Origin: a virus
IMG/VR virus record: IMGVR_UViG_3300037189_014295
Coordinates: 1 to 35,684 of that record
Reading direction: 5' to 3' (one strand)
Length of the DNA: 35,684 bases
Part shown: piece by piece, positions 1 to 8,160 of the stretch
Layout of the letters: every line of letters begins with the position of its first letter
Position numbering within the stretch: position 1 is the first letter of the stretch
The notes under the pieces: generated by a model
Databases searched by the model: none
What the model was told of the DNA's origin: nothing
The model's input: only the letters and a program-made list of their open reading frames with translations
Translations under genes and position numbers: made by a program

Positions 1-635
1 ACCCAAACATTCTTATTGCTGACCCAACAACAACAGCGCCAGGAGTTACTCGCACAATTGATGTTGCTTCAGCGGTTGCGGGACAGTACTTTTCAACAGA
101 CCGTCAGCGTGGAGTCTTTAAGGCACCAGCTGGTTTAAATGTTCGCATTGGTGGGGCTGTAAGTGTTACAGCGCTAACTAACACAGAACTTGATTCCATG
201 AACGTAGCGGGAGCCCCAGTTAATGCAATTCGTTTTGTTTCTGGCTCTGGCATTGTTGTTATGGGCGCTCGTACCCTAAAGCAGGGATATGTTGACAAGT
301 ACGTACCAGTTCGTCGTAGCCTTATTTACTTGGAAAAGACTCTCTCTAACCTAACACGTTATGCAGTCTTTGAGCCAAACGATGCAAAGCTTTGGCGTCA
401 ACTAACAGCTACAGCACAAAATTTCCTTAACGATTTTTGGCGTCAAGGAGGCCTTCGTGGAGATACCCCACAACAGGCATACTATGTACAATGTAATGCT
501 TCAAACAACCCATTAAATACGGTAGACGCTGGGGAAGTCCACCTTGATATTGGAGTTGCTCTACAACGTCCAGCAGAGTTCGTCGTCATTAAGATTAGCC
601 AGTATGACGGCGGCGTAACCATCACCACCGCATAA
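1..635 (+). CDS. Tail sheath protein, C-terminal part (5' truncated)
   Basis: The open frame runs in from the window edge (codons in phase from base 3) and stops at 635, leaving about 211 residues. The visible part matches the C-terminus of contractile tail sheath proteins: an AGLNVRIGGAV-like segment, then YVPVRRSLIYLEKTL, RYAVFEPND, LWRQL, NFL and a WRQGGLRG turn, ending in a strand-rich tail. In this family the C-terminal domain packs against the tube and links neighbouring subunits of the contracting sheath. The tail tube gene follows 12 nt downstream with its own AAGGAG site, the usual sheath-tube pair. The N-terminal half and start lie outside the window. The assignment is firm because both the protein motifs and the gene order agree. 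Confidence 0.93.
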   Translation, partial: PNILIADPTTTAPGVTRTIDVASAVAGQYFSTDRQRGVFKAPAGLNVRIGGAVSVTALTNTELDSMNVAGAPVNAIRFVSGSGIVVMGARTLKQGYVDKYVPVRRSLIYLEKTLSNLTRYAVFEPNDAKLWRQLTATAQNFLNDFWRQGGLRGDTPQQAYYVQCNASNNPLNTVDAGEVHLDIGVALQRPAEFVVIKISQYDGGVTITTA

Positions 636-647
636 GGAGAAAAATAA

Positions 648-1253
648 ATGGCAGCTAGAACATCTTTGGTACGGTGGGGTACTCACGCTACTGACCCACT
701 TCGCAATTTTAAATTCTATGTAGAATTTGTTGCATCATCTAACTCAGGAACCCCATTTGATGACCGCATCAAAACTTTTAGTGGTGGATTTTCACAGGTG
801 CAGGGATTGAATATCAATACACAATCTATTGCATACCGTGAGGGTGGATACAACACCACCGTTCACCAGATTCCTGGAATGACTACCTTTACACCTATCG
901 TGCTAAGCCGCGGTATGGTTTACGGGCAGGACCAAGCAATTACATGGATGCGTGGACTTTTTGCAGCAGCTGCAGGCCAAGGCCTATCAACTGCTGGTAA
1001 AGACTTCCGTTTAGACATGAAAATCTATGTCAATGACCATCCAGTAACCAACACCTCCAACGCAGATGCTGGAATTGCTGTTCCACAGGTCCAGTTCCAC
1101 ATTCACAACGCCTGGTTGTCAAACTTGTCTTTTACGGACTTGAATGCAACCGATAACAACATCCTCTTTGAACAAATGACTTTTGTTCACGAAGGACTAT
1201 CTGTATTCTTTACAGATACATCAACAGGCGAAGCTAAACCAACTCTTACCTAA
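648..1253 (+). CDS. Tail tube protein (gp19-like)
   Basis: This 201-residue protein is of the T4 gp19-type tail tube family that builds the inner tube through which DNA passes. Family signs are an N-terminal PLRNFKFYVEF strand, a GGFSQVQGLN turn, a REGGYN segment, a central MVYGQDQAITWMRG region and the closing FEQMTFVHEGLSVFF strands. The length fits the family. ATG 648 is preceded by AAGGAGAAAAATAA, a good ribosome binding site. It sits directly behind the sheath gene and ahead of the assembly chaperone and tape measure, the canonical order. Nothing looks broken. Function rests on family resemblance and position. Confidence 0.93.
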   Translation: MAARTSLVRWGTHATDPLRNFKFYVEFVASSNSGTPFDDRIKTFSGGFSQVQGLNINTQSIAYREGGYNTTVHQIPGMTTFTPIVLSRGMVYGQDQAITWMRGLFAAAAGQGLSTAGKDFRLDMKIYVNDHPVTNTSNADAGIAVPQVQFHIHNAWLSNLSFTDLNATDNNILFEQMTFVHEGLSVFFTDTSTGEAKPTLT

Positions 1254-1276
1254 TAATGAACTAAGGAGAACAAAAC

Positions 1277-2062
1277 GTGCCACAAATTACGGACCCTAAT
1301 CAGATTAATAAGCTTGCTGAAGAATTGACGGCTGGGCCTCAGGCAGTAGTAACTACTGAGGCACCAGCTGACAATTTGGTTAGCTTGCCAGGTGGATTTA
1401 TAACCCCAATGGGCGTTATTAAAACCGCTGAGGTAAGAGAACTTAATGGCCTAGATGAGGAAGCAATTGCTAAATCTGGAAGCACAGCAAAAGCTCTTTT
1501 GACAATCCTTAACAGGGGGTTGGAAAAAATTGGCGACAAAAAGCCAACAAAAGAAGACTTTGATGAAATGCTTTCTGGAGATAGGGATGCAATTCTTTTA
1601 GGTATTAGAAAAGTAACTTTTGGTAACGAAAGTGAGTTCAACCAATATTGCTCAGTTTGCGATAAAACACAACTGTTTAATATTAACTTAACCGAAGACG
1701 TGAAGGTAACAGAGTTGGAAGACACTGTTAACGACCGCCGTTGGAAAGTAAAAATTAAAGCTGGTATTGCAGTAGTTGCACTACCTAATGGAATTACTCA
1801 AAAGAAGATTATGGAAAACGCGGACAAGACACTTGCCGAGTTAAACACAATGATTCTTTCTGGGTGCTTGTTATCACTAAACGAATCACCTACATCGCCC
1901 TCCACCGTTCTTGAACTTGGAATAGCAGACCGAGAAACTCTAATCACAGAGATTGTTAACCGTAACCCAGGTCCACGCCTCGGGGAGGTGACCAAGGCCT
2001 GTGAGGTATGCGGAACAGAAACTGATGTTCCACTTAGCCTCGCTGCTTTGTTTCGACTATAA
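1277..2062 (+). CDS. T4 gp26/gp51-like tail assembly or baseplate hub protein
   Basis: This 261-residue protein starts at GTG 1277 behind an AAGGAG site. It carries two CxxC pairs, C125/C128 (YCSVC) and C242/C245 (CEVC), which could bind one zinc. The middle has the LLGIRKVTFG and FNQYCSVC pattern of the T4-type baseplate hub family (gp26-like). Its place between tube and tape measure is where phages encode tail assembly chaperones that load onto the tape measure. Its 3' end overlaps the next ORF by 62 nt in the +1 frame, so a minor frameshifted product is possible (see the site at 2051-2054). Whether it is a hub subunit or a chaperone cannot be decided from sequence alone; a tail assembly role is likely. 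Confidence 0.7.
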   Translation: MPQITDPNQINKLAEELTAGPQAVVTTEAPADNLVSLPGGFITPMGVIKTAEVRELNGLDEEAIAKSGSTAKALLTILNRGLEKIGDKKPTKEDFDEMLSGDRDAILLGIRKVTFGNESEFNQYCSVCDKTQLFNINLTEDVKVTELEDTVNDRRWKVKIKAGIAVVALPNGITQKKIMENADKTLAELNTMILSGCLLSLNESPTSPSTVLELGIADRETLITEIVNRNPGPRLGEVTKACEVCGTETDVPLSLAALFRL

Positions 2063-2204
2063 AGATACAGACTACGAGTATTTGATGGACCAGTACGAAG
2101 CTATCGCAAGAGAGTTTACTGGTTTCACATTAGCTGACTTAAGAAGTCTTTCTTTTAGAGAACGTAAAAATTGGTTAGAAAGAACTAAGAGATTTAGAGG
2201 GTAA
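2001..2204 (+). CDS. Overlapping +1-frame ORF upstream of the tape measure (chaperone extension or separate protein)
   Basis: This open frame overlaps the end of the preceding gene by 62 nt and stops 2 nt before the tape measure ATG. The part beyond the overlap encodes a charged helical segment, including YEYLMDQYEAIAREFTGF, LADLRSLSF and RKNWLERTKRF. This resembles the helical second part of phage tail assembly chaperones. It may be made by +1 slippage at TTT_C (2051-2054), which would fuse it to the upstream protein after LAALF. Alternatively it may start independently at GTG 2001, which has a strong GGAGGTG motif 10 nt upstream, or at ATG 2025. The conserved position supports it being a real gene; the mode of translation is unresolved. 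Confidence 0.6.
   Translation: MRYAEQKLMFHLASLLCFDYKDTDYEYLMDQYEAIAREFTGFTLADLRSLSFRERKNWLERTKRFRG
2051..2054 (+). other. Candidate +1 ribosomal frameshift site (TTT_C)
   Basis: In the 0 frame the ribosome reads TTT then CGA, CTA and TAA (stop 2060-2062). A tRNA-Phe can re-pair from TTT to TTC one base on, after which the frame reads GAC TAT AAA GAT and continues to 2202. A slow CGA in the A site would favour this. The product would join LAALF to DYKDTDYEY. There is no poly-G slippery run of the kind used for -2 shifts. This is inference from layout and codons. Confidence 0.4.
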
Positions 2205-2206
2205 CG

Positions 2207-4459
2207 ATGGCTAAAAAGCAAGACTTAACAGACCTAGTTCTGTTAAGTGACAAGCTTAAAACCAATCTTAAAGACTCCTCTGACTACGCCAAAAAACTTA
2301 GTGAGAACTTAACCGCAGCATCTAAAGCTGGCGGTAGTCTCTCAAATCCTGGTGGTGGTCAAGGGTCTACTACCGCTGCGCCAAAGAAAGAAGACACCAC
2401 ACTTAAAGATGGTGGTGGAAGCGCATTTGCTGGTCTTGGTGGAACATTCCTGCGAGGAATGGGAAACTTTGGTCTCTCACTTCCAGGAATAGTTGCTCAA
2501 GCATTACCCAGTCCAGCTGAAGCTGCTGCTTATCAACTAAGTACTGCTCGTCAAGGATTCTTTAGCCGAATGGGCTTTGGCAATATGGGGGCCCTGCAAA
2601 AATCTATATCTGCTGGTGGAACTGCTATTAGCAAAACTGATGCTGTGGGTGCTATCTCAGCCCTTCAATCACAAGGCATTTATAACGTTGGAACATATGG
2701 CAAAGGCGTTGCTGGTCTTTCAAATTACGCTCCAGGATTAGGTTTAGAAGGAACCGCCACTGCGTCGGCGTCAATGAACCAAGCAAAATCTGTAAACTTC
2801 ATGAACCAAATTGGCGTTCAAGTTCGTGGCGCGGACGGTTTGGCTCGAAATCCAAACGATGTAGCTAATGAACTTGTAGACAAAATTTGGCAATCAACGC
2901 CTCCCCTACAAGCAGGTGGCAACGAAGCGTATATGTACCTTCAGGGCTCTTTACAACCAGGCAATCAACTTTACTTAATTCTTAATACATATGTCCCTGA
3001 TGCAAACCTTCGTCAAATTGTTATTACTAAACTTTTTGCTAAAGCAAAAGGACTACCTAAAAACCCAAGCAAACAACAGCTTAAAAATGCTGGTATTACT
3101 ACTGATGTTGTTAACAAAACAAGCAATTACAACACAGCCCAACTTGGCTTAACGCAAAATACGCAAGCAGATATTAATGCTGGTACTGCTACTGCCCTTC
3201 AGCACCTAACAACTGCTACAAATAAGTTTTCGGAAGTTGTTGGACAAATGCATGGACTTCTTAAAGCTTACGGATATACAAGCACAATGCTTGGTGGCAT
3301 GAATGGGGCTGTTGGCTCTCTCGTTGGTTCATTCCTTGGAAGTGTTATGGGCCCAGTAATTGGTCACCTTGCCACTGGGATTATGTCTAAAGTATCGCCA
3401 GCTTTAGCAACAACTCTTACTAAAGTAATTGGTGGATTTGGTGCTGTTGCTACCGCGGCTTTTGCTGGCATCTCTGGATACAAGGGTGGAAAAGACAAAC
3501 ATTGGAGCTGGGGTAATTTTGCATCTTCAATAATTGGTGGAGCTGTTTCTGGCGCAATGATTGCTGGGCCGTGGGGTGCCCTGGCGGGAGCGGTTGGAGG
3601 GGGTGTTGTTTATACTGGTGGTTACGCAGCTGGCGGTGGTTTTTCAAAAAACCCAACGGATAACAAAAGCCAAAATGGCAGTGGTGCTGGTAGAGGCACT
3701 GCTGCTCAACAAATTTCTCTTCAAGGAGCAACTCCACAAGCTGGCTATGCTCTTATGACGGCTGCGTCTCAAATTGGAGTTCCCTACTCTTGGGGTGGCG
3801 GTGGAACTAATGGCCCATCTGTTGGAATTAACCAAGGGTCAGACACTGTGGGGTTTGACTGCTCTGGGTTTGTTCAATATGTATTTGCTAAACAAGGAAT
3901 TCCTCTTGGGGGAACAACCTACGTTCAAATTAAACAAGGCCGTGGAATCCCACCACTTCAAGCACAACCTGGTGATTTGCTTTTCTTTGGTACCCAAGGA
4001 ACGCCACATCACGTAGGTATCTATATGGGTAATGGAAAAATGATTGAGTCTCCTCACACAGGAGCTGCTGTAAGAATCCGCGGTGTAAACCTTGGAGATG
4101 TTATGGCATGCCGCCGTGTACTACAGGACGGCAAAGGTAGCGCAATTAACTTTGGTGGTTTTGCAGGTGGTGGTGCTGGCGGTGCAACAAGTACTGGTAT
4201 TTCTGGTGCCCCAGGAACAATTTTATCTTCAAATGCTGTTGGAACAACCGTAGGTTCTGGGGTTACGGCTAATGCAATTGGTGGCGACAGGGGTGGCTCG
4301 GCTGGTACTGGCATGTCTATGTCATCATCTAACGGCAATATAATTATTAATGTCAGCGTTCCACCTACTACCAGCCCAAACTCTGCTGCTGACACAGCTA
4401 AAATAGTTAGCGGGGCTGTTACAAAGGCAATGAGTGCAAAATCGGAGGCTAACAGATGA
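2207..4459 (+). CDS. Tape measure protein with NlpC/P60 peptidase domain
   Basis: At 750 residues this is the second longest gene of the tail block, in the tape measure position. The N-terminus is helical and low in complexity. Three hydrophobic Gly/Ala-rich segments (about residues 362-395, 407-430 and 441-477) are typical of tape measures that insert into the host membrane. Residues about 505-635 form an NlpC/P60 cysteine peptidase: C552 in DCSGFVQYVF, H602 in HHVGIYMG, and a third polar residue, H617, in ESPHTG. Such domains cut cell-wall peptides and probably open the peptidoglycan during DNA entry. The Ser/Gly-rich tail ends with a short strand and helix. The stop overlaps the next ATG. 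The domain call is strong, as is the tape measure role. Confidence 0.88.
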   Translation: MAKKQDLTDLVLLSDKLKTNLKDSSDYAKKLSENLTAASKAGGSLSNPGGGQGSTTAAPKKEDTTLKDGGGSAFAGLGGTFLRGMGNFGLSLPGIVAQALPSPAEAAAYQLSTARQGFFSRMGFGNMGALQKSISAGGTAISKTDAVGAISALQSQGIYNVGTYGKGVAGLSNYAPGLGLEGTATASASMNQAKSVNFMNQIGVQVRGADGLARNPNDVANELVDKIWQSTPPLQAGGNEAYMYLQGSLQPGNQLYLILNTYVPDANLRQIVITKLFAKAKGLPKNPSKQQLKNAGITTDVVNKTSNYNTAQLGLTQNTQADINAGTATALQHLTTATNKFSEVVGQMHGLLKAYGYTSTMLGGMNGAVGSLVGSFLGSVMGPVIGHLATGIMSKVSPALATTLTKVIGGFGAVATAAFAGISGYKGGKDKHWSWGNFASSIIGGAVSGAMIAGPWGALAGAVGGGVVYTGGYAAGGGFSKNPTDNKSQNGSGAGRGTAAQQISLQGATPQAGYALMTAASQIGVPYSWGGGGTNGPSVGINQGSDTVGFDCSGFVQYVFAKQGIPLGGTTYVQIKQGRGIPPLQAQPGDLLFFGTQGTPHHVGIYMGNGKMIESPHTGAAVRIRGVNLGDVMACRRVLQDGKGSAINFGGFAGGGAGGATSTGISGAPGTILSSNAVGTTVGSGVTANAIGGDRGGSAGTGMSMSSSNGNIIINVSVPPTTSPNSAADTAKIVSGAVTKAMSAKSEANR

Positions 4460-6099
4460 GTGTAAAGATTACTCAAGATGCTATTGATGCGTGGTATGCA
4501 AAAGCCTCTAAGACTGAAAAAAGTAAGTATGAAACTTTTAAAACCACGCATGATTCACAACTTGTTACTTTAAACAAAAAGTACAACGATGCTAATAATG
4601 AGGTTAACGGCTGGGCTACATCTAACGCTAATATTAAAGCTGGTTCAAAGCCAGCAAGTAAAACAACCCGTGTCCAAGTTTTTCCTGCTGTTGAAACGTT
4701 TCCTCCAGTATACCCACCAAATAAGCCCTACACCAACTTTGAGTTTTTTAATGAGCCACTTCCAACTGGTAGCGGAACTTTGTACACTCTTAACAACTTT
4801 TATGCTCAAAAATATTACACTGGAGCTTCGGGATATGGATGGCCACAAACATCAAATTCAATAGTCGAACTATCGCAACTTTCTACTACGGGTCGGTATG
4901 TTTTGGTTTACCTTGCTTGGGCTAACTCTTTTTACACAAACCCAGCAATTGTTAAATACTTTAACCATTTAATCTATTTAGCTGGTACTCAATCTGGTGA
5001 GCCAGCTGGAACTGAAGCTACTTTACAAGAATATATTACAAAGTATCAAGCAAGAGCTAAAGAAGTTACAAAACTATTTGCGCAACAAAAAACAGCTTTA
5101 GATAAAGCAAAAACTGATATTGCTGCAGAAAATGCTGATTATGAATCAAAATTACGTAACCTTATCTATAAAACTGGTGTGGGAACCTCAACAACTGCAG
5201 CTGCTGCTGCTCCTGTTAAACCACCGCCAAATACAACGTCACCAGAGGCAACGCCCTCATACACCCTTGGAAAAGATTGTGAATTTAACTTACCACCCCA
5301 TAAGTGGAGTCTTCCAACACCTCCAATAAATGTTTTAAACGGCGAGTCTGTTAATAAGTCCGACCAATCTGAAGATGACCGAAGGGGTCGTTTTTGGACT
5401 TGGCGAGCAAGCGACCAAAAGTTTACATCTGAGGGCGCTGATAAAGTTGATGCTGTTGGAAAAACTCGTAGGCCAACAAAATACGGTTTTCAATTTTTGT
5501 GGAACCCAGAAACATGGTCAAGTAGCGTACAAATTAACCCAGACGTAACCCCCAATAGCCCGCAGTATTGGGCTACCTCACTTCCCGTATTTCCTAGTGG
5601 ACAGAATATGTCATTCAATATTGTGGTTGACAGAGTTAATGATTTTGCGTGTTTTGGACCTCAAACCATAAAACCAACCCAACAGTGGTCACCAACATCG
5701 TTTCTTGATTCTGCTAACGCAGCTCGTATTGCCTTGGAAACTCAAAGAGAACAAACAATGATTAATTTTGCGGAGTTTTACAAGGGTAGCAACATAATTA
5801 ACCCACAAGCAAAAATTGACGATTTAATGAAGCGTGGGACTTTGGCTGACATTGAATATATTTATAAAGTGTGTAACGGAGACGGGTGGACAAGGCTAGA
5901 CCAGAACACATCTGATATTGGTTTTTTAATGATGACTTTAGTTGAGATTGAACTGGGACCTAATCGTTATTTAGGATACCTTAACAGCTTGGGTATTGAA
6001 CACACATTTTTTACAGAAAACATGGTTCCCCTTAGAACAAATGTTTCATTGCAGTTTGTTTTGATGGCGTCCGCTCGAGTTGCCGCAAAGAAAGCATAA
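4456..6099 (+). CDS. CIS-tube-type tail tube/baseplate adaptor with long N-terminal extension
   Basis: This 547-residue protein has its ATG overlapping the tape measure stop. From about residue 270 the C-terminal part resembles the contractile-injection-system tube family (Afp7/Pvc7-like and T4 gp48/gp54-like caps): EFNLPPHKWSLP, KYGFQFLWNPETWSSSV, a MSFNIVVDRVND strand, then GPNRYLGYLNSLGIEHTFF and PLRTNVSLQFVL. Such proteins join the first tube ring to the baseplate hub. Residues 1-270 are not typical of the family. They include an aromatic- and Pro-rich stretch and a Lys/Glu/Gln-rich probable coiled coil at about 185-240. A separate LysM-like protein follows at once, whereas Pvc7-type proteins usually carry LysM on the same chain. 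Confidence 0.75.
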   Translation: MSVKITQDAIDAWYAKASKTEKSKYETFKTTHDSQLVTLNKKYNDANNEVNGWATSNANIKAGSKPASKTTRVQVFPAVETFPPVYPPNKPYTNFEFFNEPLPTGSGTLYTLNNFYAQKYYTGASGYGWPQTSNSIVELSQLSTTGRYVLVYLAWANSFYTNPAIVKYFNHLIYLAGTQSGEPAGTEATLQEYITKYQARAKEVTKLFAQQKTALDKAKTDIAAENADYESKLRNLIYKTGVGTSTTAAAAAPVKPPPNTTSPEATPSYTLGKDCEFNLPPHKWSLPTPPINVLNGESVNKSDQSEDDRRGRFWTWRASDQKFTSEGADKVDAVGKTRRPTKYGFQFLWNPETWSSSVQINPDVTPNSPQYWATSLPVFPSGQNMSFNIVVDRVNDFACFGPQTIKPTQQWSPTSFLDSANAARIALETQREQTMINFAEFYKGSNIINPQAKIDDLMKRGTLADIEYIYKVCNGDGWTRLDQNTSDIGFLMMTLVEIELGPNRYLGYLNSLGIEHTFFTENMVPLRTNVSLQFVLMASARVAAKKA

Positions 6100-6100
6100 A

Positions 6101-6382
6101 ATGACTATTACAGCAAATTCTCGTTACTATTACTCAGATATTGAATATATTCAATTAGAGGCTGAGGGTGATAACAAACCAATTGTTTTTTACGAGTTTG
6201 GTGATATTGGAACTCTTGCATTTAAAAAACACATATACGTTCAAGGTGAGCGTTTAGACCAACTTGCTAACCAATACTACAATAAACCAACTTTGTGGTG
6301 GTACATCCTTGAAGCAAACCCATCTATTCAGGACTTTCAAAACCTTCGACCTGGCACAGAGTTGGTTATTCCAAATGTTTGA
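6101..6382 (+). CDS. Small LysM-like (gpX-type) tail protein
   Basis: This 93-residue protein starts at ATG 6101, one base after the preceding stop. An in-frame TTG at 6080 is a poorer start inside the upstream gene. The C-terminal half is LysM/gpX-like: GERLDQLANQYYNKPTLWW, ILEANP, then LRPGTELVIPNV. In P2-like phages and contractile injection systems this module sits in the tube-baseplate adaptor near the hub and probably does not act on the cell wall. It follows the CIS-tube gene and precedes the hub gene, whose ATG overlaps its last codons. The fold is recognisable; the structural role is from family and position. Confidence 0.78.
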   Translation: MTITANSRYYYSDIEYIQLEAEGDNKPIVFYEFGDIGTLAFKKHIYVQGERLDQLANQYYNKPTLWWYILEANPSIQDFQNLRPGTELVIPNV

Positions 6383-7691
6383 TTTTATAGACATTGAGTT
6401 GCCCGAGTCAGAAATTAAAAATGTGTTTGCTTACAGAACCGTTTTAACAATGTCTCAGTACGCACATGAGCATTTAACTATGTATTTAGAGCATTGGGAA
6501 CTTGACTACTCACAAATTAAATCTGGCTCACCAGTTAAAGTTACTTTAAAGTCTTTATACGGAAAAAAAGAATTTATTGGATATATCCATAAAGTAAGCG
6601 GTGATATCAGCCCAGGTAAGAATTTTGTTGAGATTACTGCAATTGGTGCAACGGTTACCATGAAACAAGCATCTCAAAAAATATGGTCCCAAGTAACAGC
6701 GGACCAAGTATTTACGGAAATATGTAAGAAACATCAATTTTCTTTTCACGCAACACCGCACGCAAGAGTGTATGACCACGTTGCTCAAGCAGGGAAGACT
6801 GATTGGGAGTTTTTAAAAACTTTTGCTCATAATATTGGTTACACGTTAAGGGCTGATGGTGCTGCTTTATATTTTGACCCTATTGGTAAAGACTTTAAAA
6901 CTTTAAAAGACTCGGCGCCATATTTTATTATGCGAGAAGCTAATGACCCAGATGGTTTTAATTTATACAGTTTTACCCCAGTTATTGGTGAAACAATTGA
7001 TTACGACAACGCAATTAAAGCAGCAAGTGCGGTTGCTGGTATTGACCTTGTAACAAACGACTCACTTGTTCAAACAAATCAAAAAAGGGCCACAACTACC
7101 AGAGCAAAGTCACAAAGTGAGTTTGTTGACCGTTTTGAATCAGACAGGGTTATTCCAAACTCCACGGCTGCTGGTTTTGAGTCTAAAGCTGCTGACGCTC
7201 GGTCTCAGTACCCGTATAGGGGGTATGTTCAAGTTTTAGGTGACGCCCGTATAAGGCCAGACATGCCAGTACTTTTAGACGGTCTTGGTAATGATTACAA
7301 TGGTCATTGGACTGTTTTAGAGGTAAAACATATTGTAAAACAAACAATGTTTATTACAGAGATGCTTGTTGGTACAGATTCTTTAGGTAAATCCACTACT
7401 GGAAATAGCGCAGCAGAGACTGTTCCAGTTAGGGTTATTACTCCCAATAAGCCGTCTACTACAAAAAAACCTAAAGTTAAACTAATTAAAAACACAGCAC
7501 CTAAAAATAATAAAGCATCAAATAGTGGATTTGGTAAAACAAAAAATAGACCTCAACCAAAAGTGGCTGTAGCTACTAAAGGCTCTTCTAGTAAATGGGT
7601 TGGAACCTCTGGTAATCTTGCCGTTGTTCCAGCCAAAAATAATGCTTCGCCAGCAGCTATTGCAAAATTAAGGAGTCTCGGTGTCAGATAA
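6375..7691 (+). CDS. Baseplate hub protein (phage late control D / gp27-like)
   Basis: The protein is 438 residues from ATG 6375, which overlaps the upstream stop. The frame is open further upstream, but ATG 6375 gives the natural N-terminus FDFIDIELPE. The GPD/VgrG-hub signature is clear: FAYRTVLTM, YIHKVSGDISPGKNFVEITAIG, KIWSQVTADQVFTEICKKH, then TDWEFLKTFAHNIGYTLRAD. The last roughly 80 residues are Lys/Thr/Asn-rich and probably flexible. In T4 and P2 this protein forms the trimeric hub that joins tube and spike. The spike gene starts within its last codons. Confidence 0.87.
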   Translation: MFDFIDIELPESEIKNVFAYRTVLTMSQYAHEHLTMYLEHWELDYSQIKSGSPVKVTLKSLYGKKEFIGYIHKVSGDISPGKNFVEITAIGATVTMKQASQKIWSQVTADQVFTEICKKHQFSFHATPHARVYDHVAQAGKTDWEFLKTFAHNIGYTLRADGAALYFDPIGKDFKTLKDSAPYFIMREANDPDGFNLYSFTPVIGETIDYDNAIKAASAVAGIDLVTNDSLVQTNQKRATTTRAKSQSEFVDRFESDRVIPNSTAAGFESKAADARSQYPYRGYVQVLGDARIRPDMPVLLDGLGNDYNGHWTVLEVKHIVKQTMFITEMLVGTDSLGKSTTGNSAAETVPVRVITPNKPSTTKKPKVKLIKNTAPKNNKASNSGFGKTKNRPQPKVAVATKGSSSKWVGTSGNLAVVPAKNNASPAAIAKLRSLGVR

Positions 7692-8160
7692 ACATTACGG
7701 GTTATTTAGGGCAATTTGTAAAGATAATTCTGACCCTACTGACAAAAACCGCATTAAAGTCTCAATTCCCTCTCTTTTTGGAAATGATGAGCTTACGGAT
7801 TGGATTCCTGGTTGCATGCCAGTGGTTACTAACGCCGAACACCCAGACCACCTTGCACACACCGCTGCCCAAGTTGCCGCTTTGTTAACAAATCATTCAA
7901 CTACCATTACAAGCAGCTCAGTAAACGACGGGGGTACGGGTTCGAGTGCGCATTCCCACACTGTGGCAATTAACTTAGCGCACGCGGGAAACAGCGGAAC
8001 GTTAAAGCATGCACACGAAACCAGTACTGATGAGTTGGACACCAATACGGTTACACCTGAACACACGTACCACAGAGCGGTCCCTGACATAAATCAAATT
8101 GTCTGGGTTATGTTTGAACAAGGCGATATTAATTTTCCAGTTTGGATGGGGGTCTACTAA
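7681..8160 (+). CDS. Baseplate spike / gpV-gp5-like OB-fold protein with His-rich insert
   Basis: This 159-residue protein starts at GTG 7681. N-terminal residues 5-50 (HYGLFRAICKDNSDPTDKNR, then KVSIPSLFG and the following WIPGCMPV) and C-terminal residues 138-159 (IVWVMFEQGDINFPVWMGVY) form the split OB-fold of phage baseplate assembly protein V/gp5. Between them lies an insert of about 85 residues (51-134) with 11 histidines, including HSH (91-93) and HAH (110-112). There is no C-terminal beta-helix or lysozyme domain. In the family this protein sits on the hub as the central puncturing spike. The HxH motifs recall those that bind iron at the tips of P2-type spikes, but here they are in an insert. 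Confidence 0.82.
   Translation: MSDKHYGLFRAICKDNSDPTDKNRIKVSIPSLFGNDELTDWIPGCMPVVTNAEHPDHLAHTAAQVAALLTNHSTTITSSSVNDGGTGSSAHSHTVAINLAHAGNSGTLKHAHETSTDELDTNTVTPEHTYHRAVPDINQIVWVMFEQGDINFPVWMGVY

Noticed and set aside
3450-3737. 95-residue antisense ORF and nearby alternative frames
   Set aside because: His/Gln-rich translation of the reverse of the tape measure Gly-rich region, with no domain or binding site.
4054-4551. 165-residue antisense ORF
   Set aside because: It mirrors the end of the tape measure and the start of the adaptor gene, both strongly supported; its Ala/Pro-rich content comes from the opposite strand's Gly/Ala codons.
6264-6374. Upstream extension of the hub gene from TTG 6264
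   Set aside because: It lies wholly inside the LysM-like gene; ATG 6375 gives a proper N-terminus and the usual overlap.
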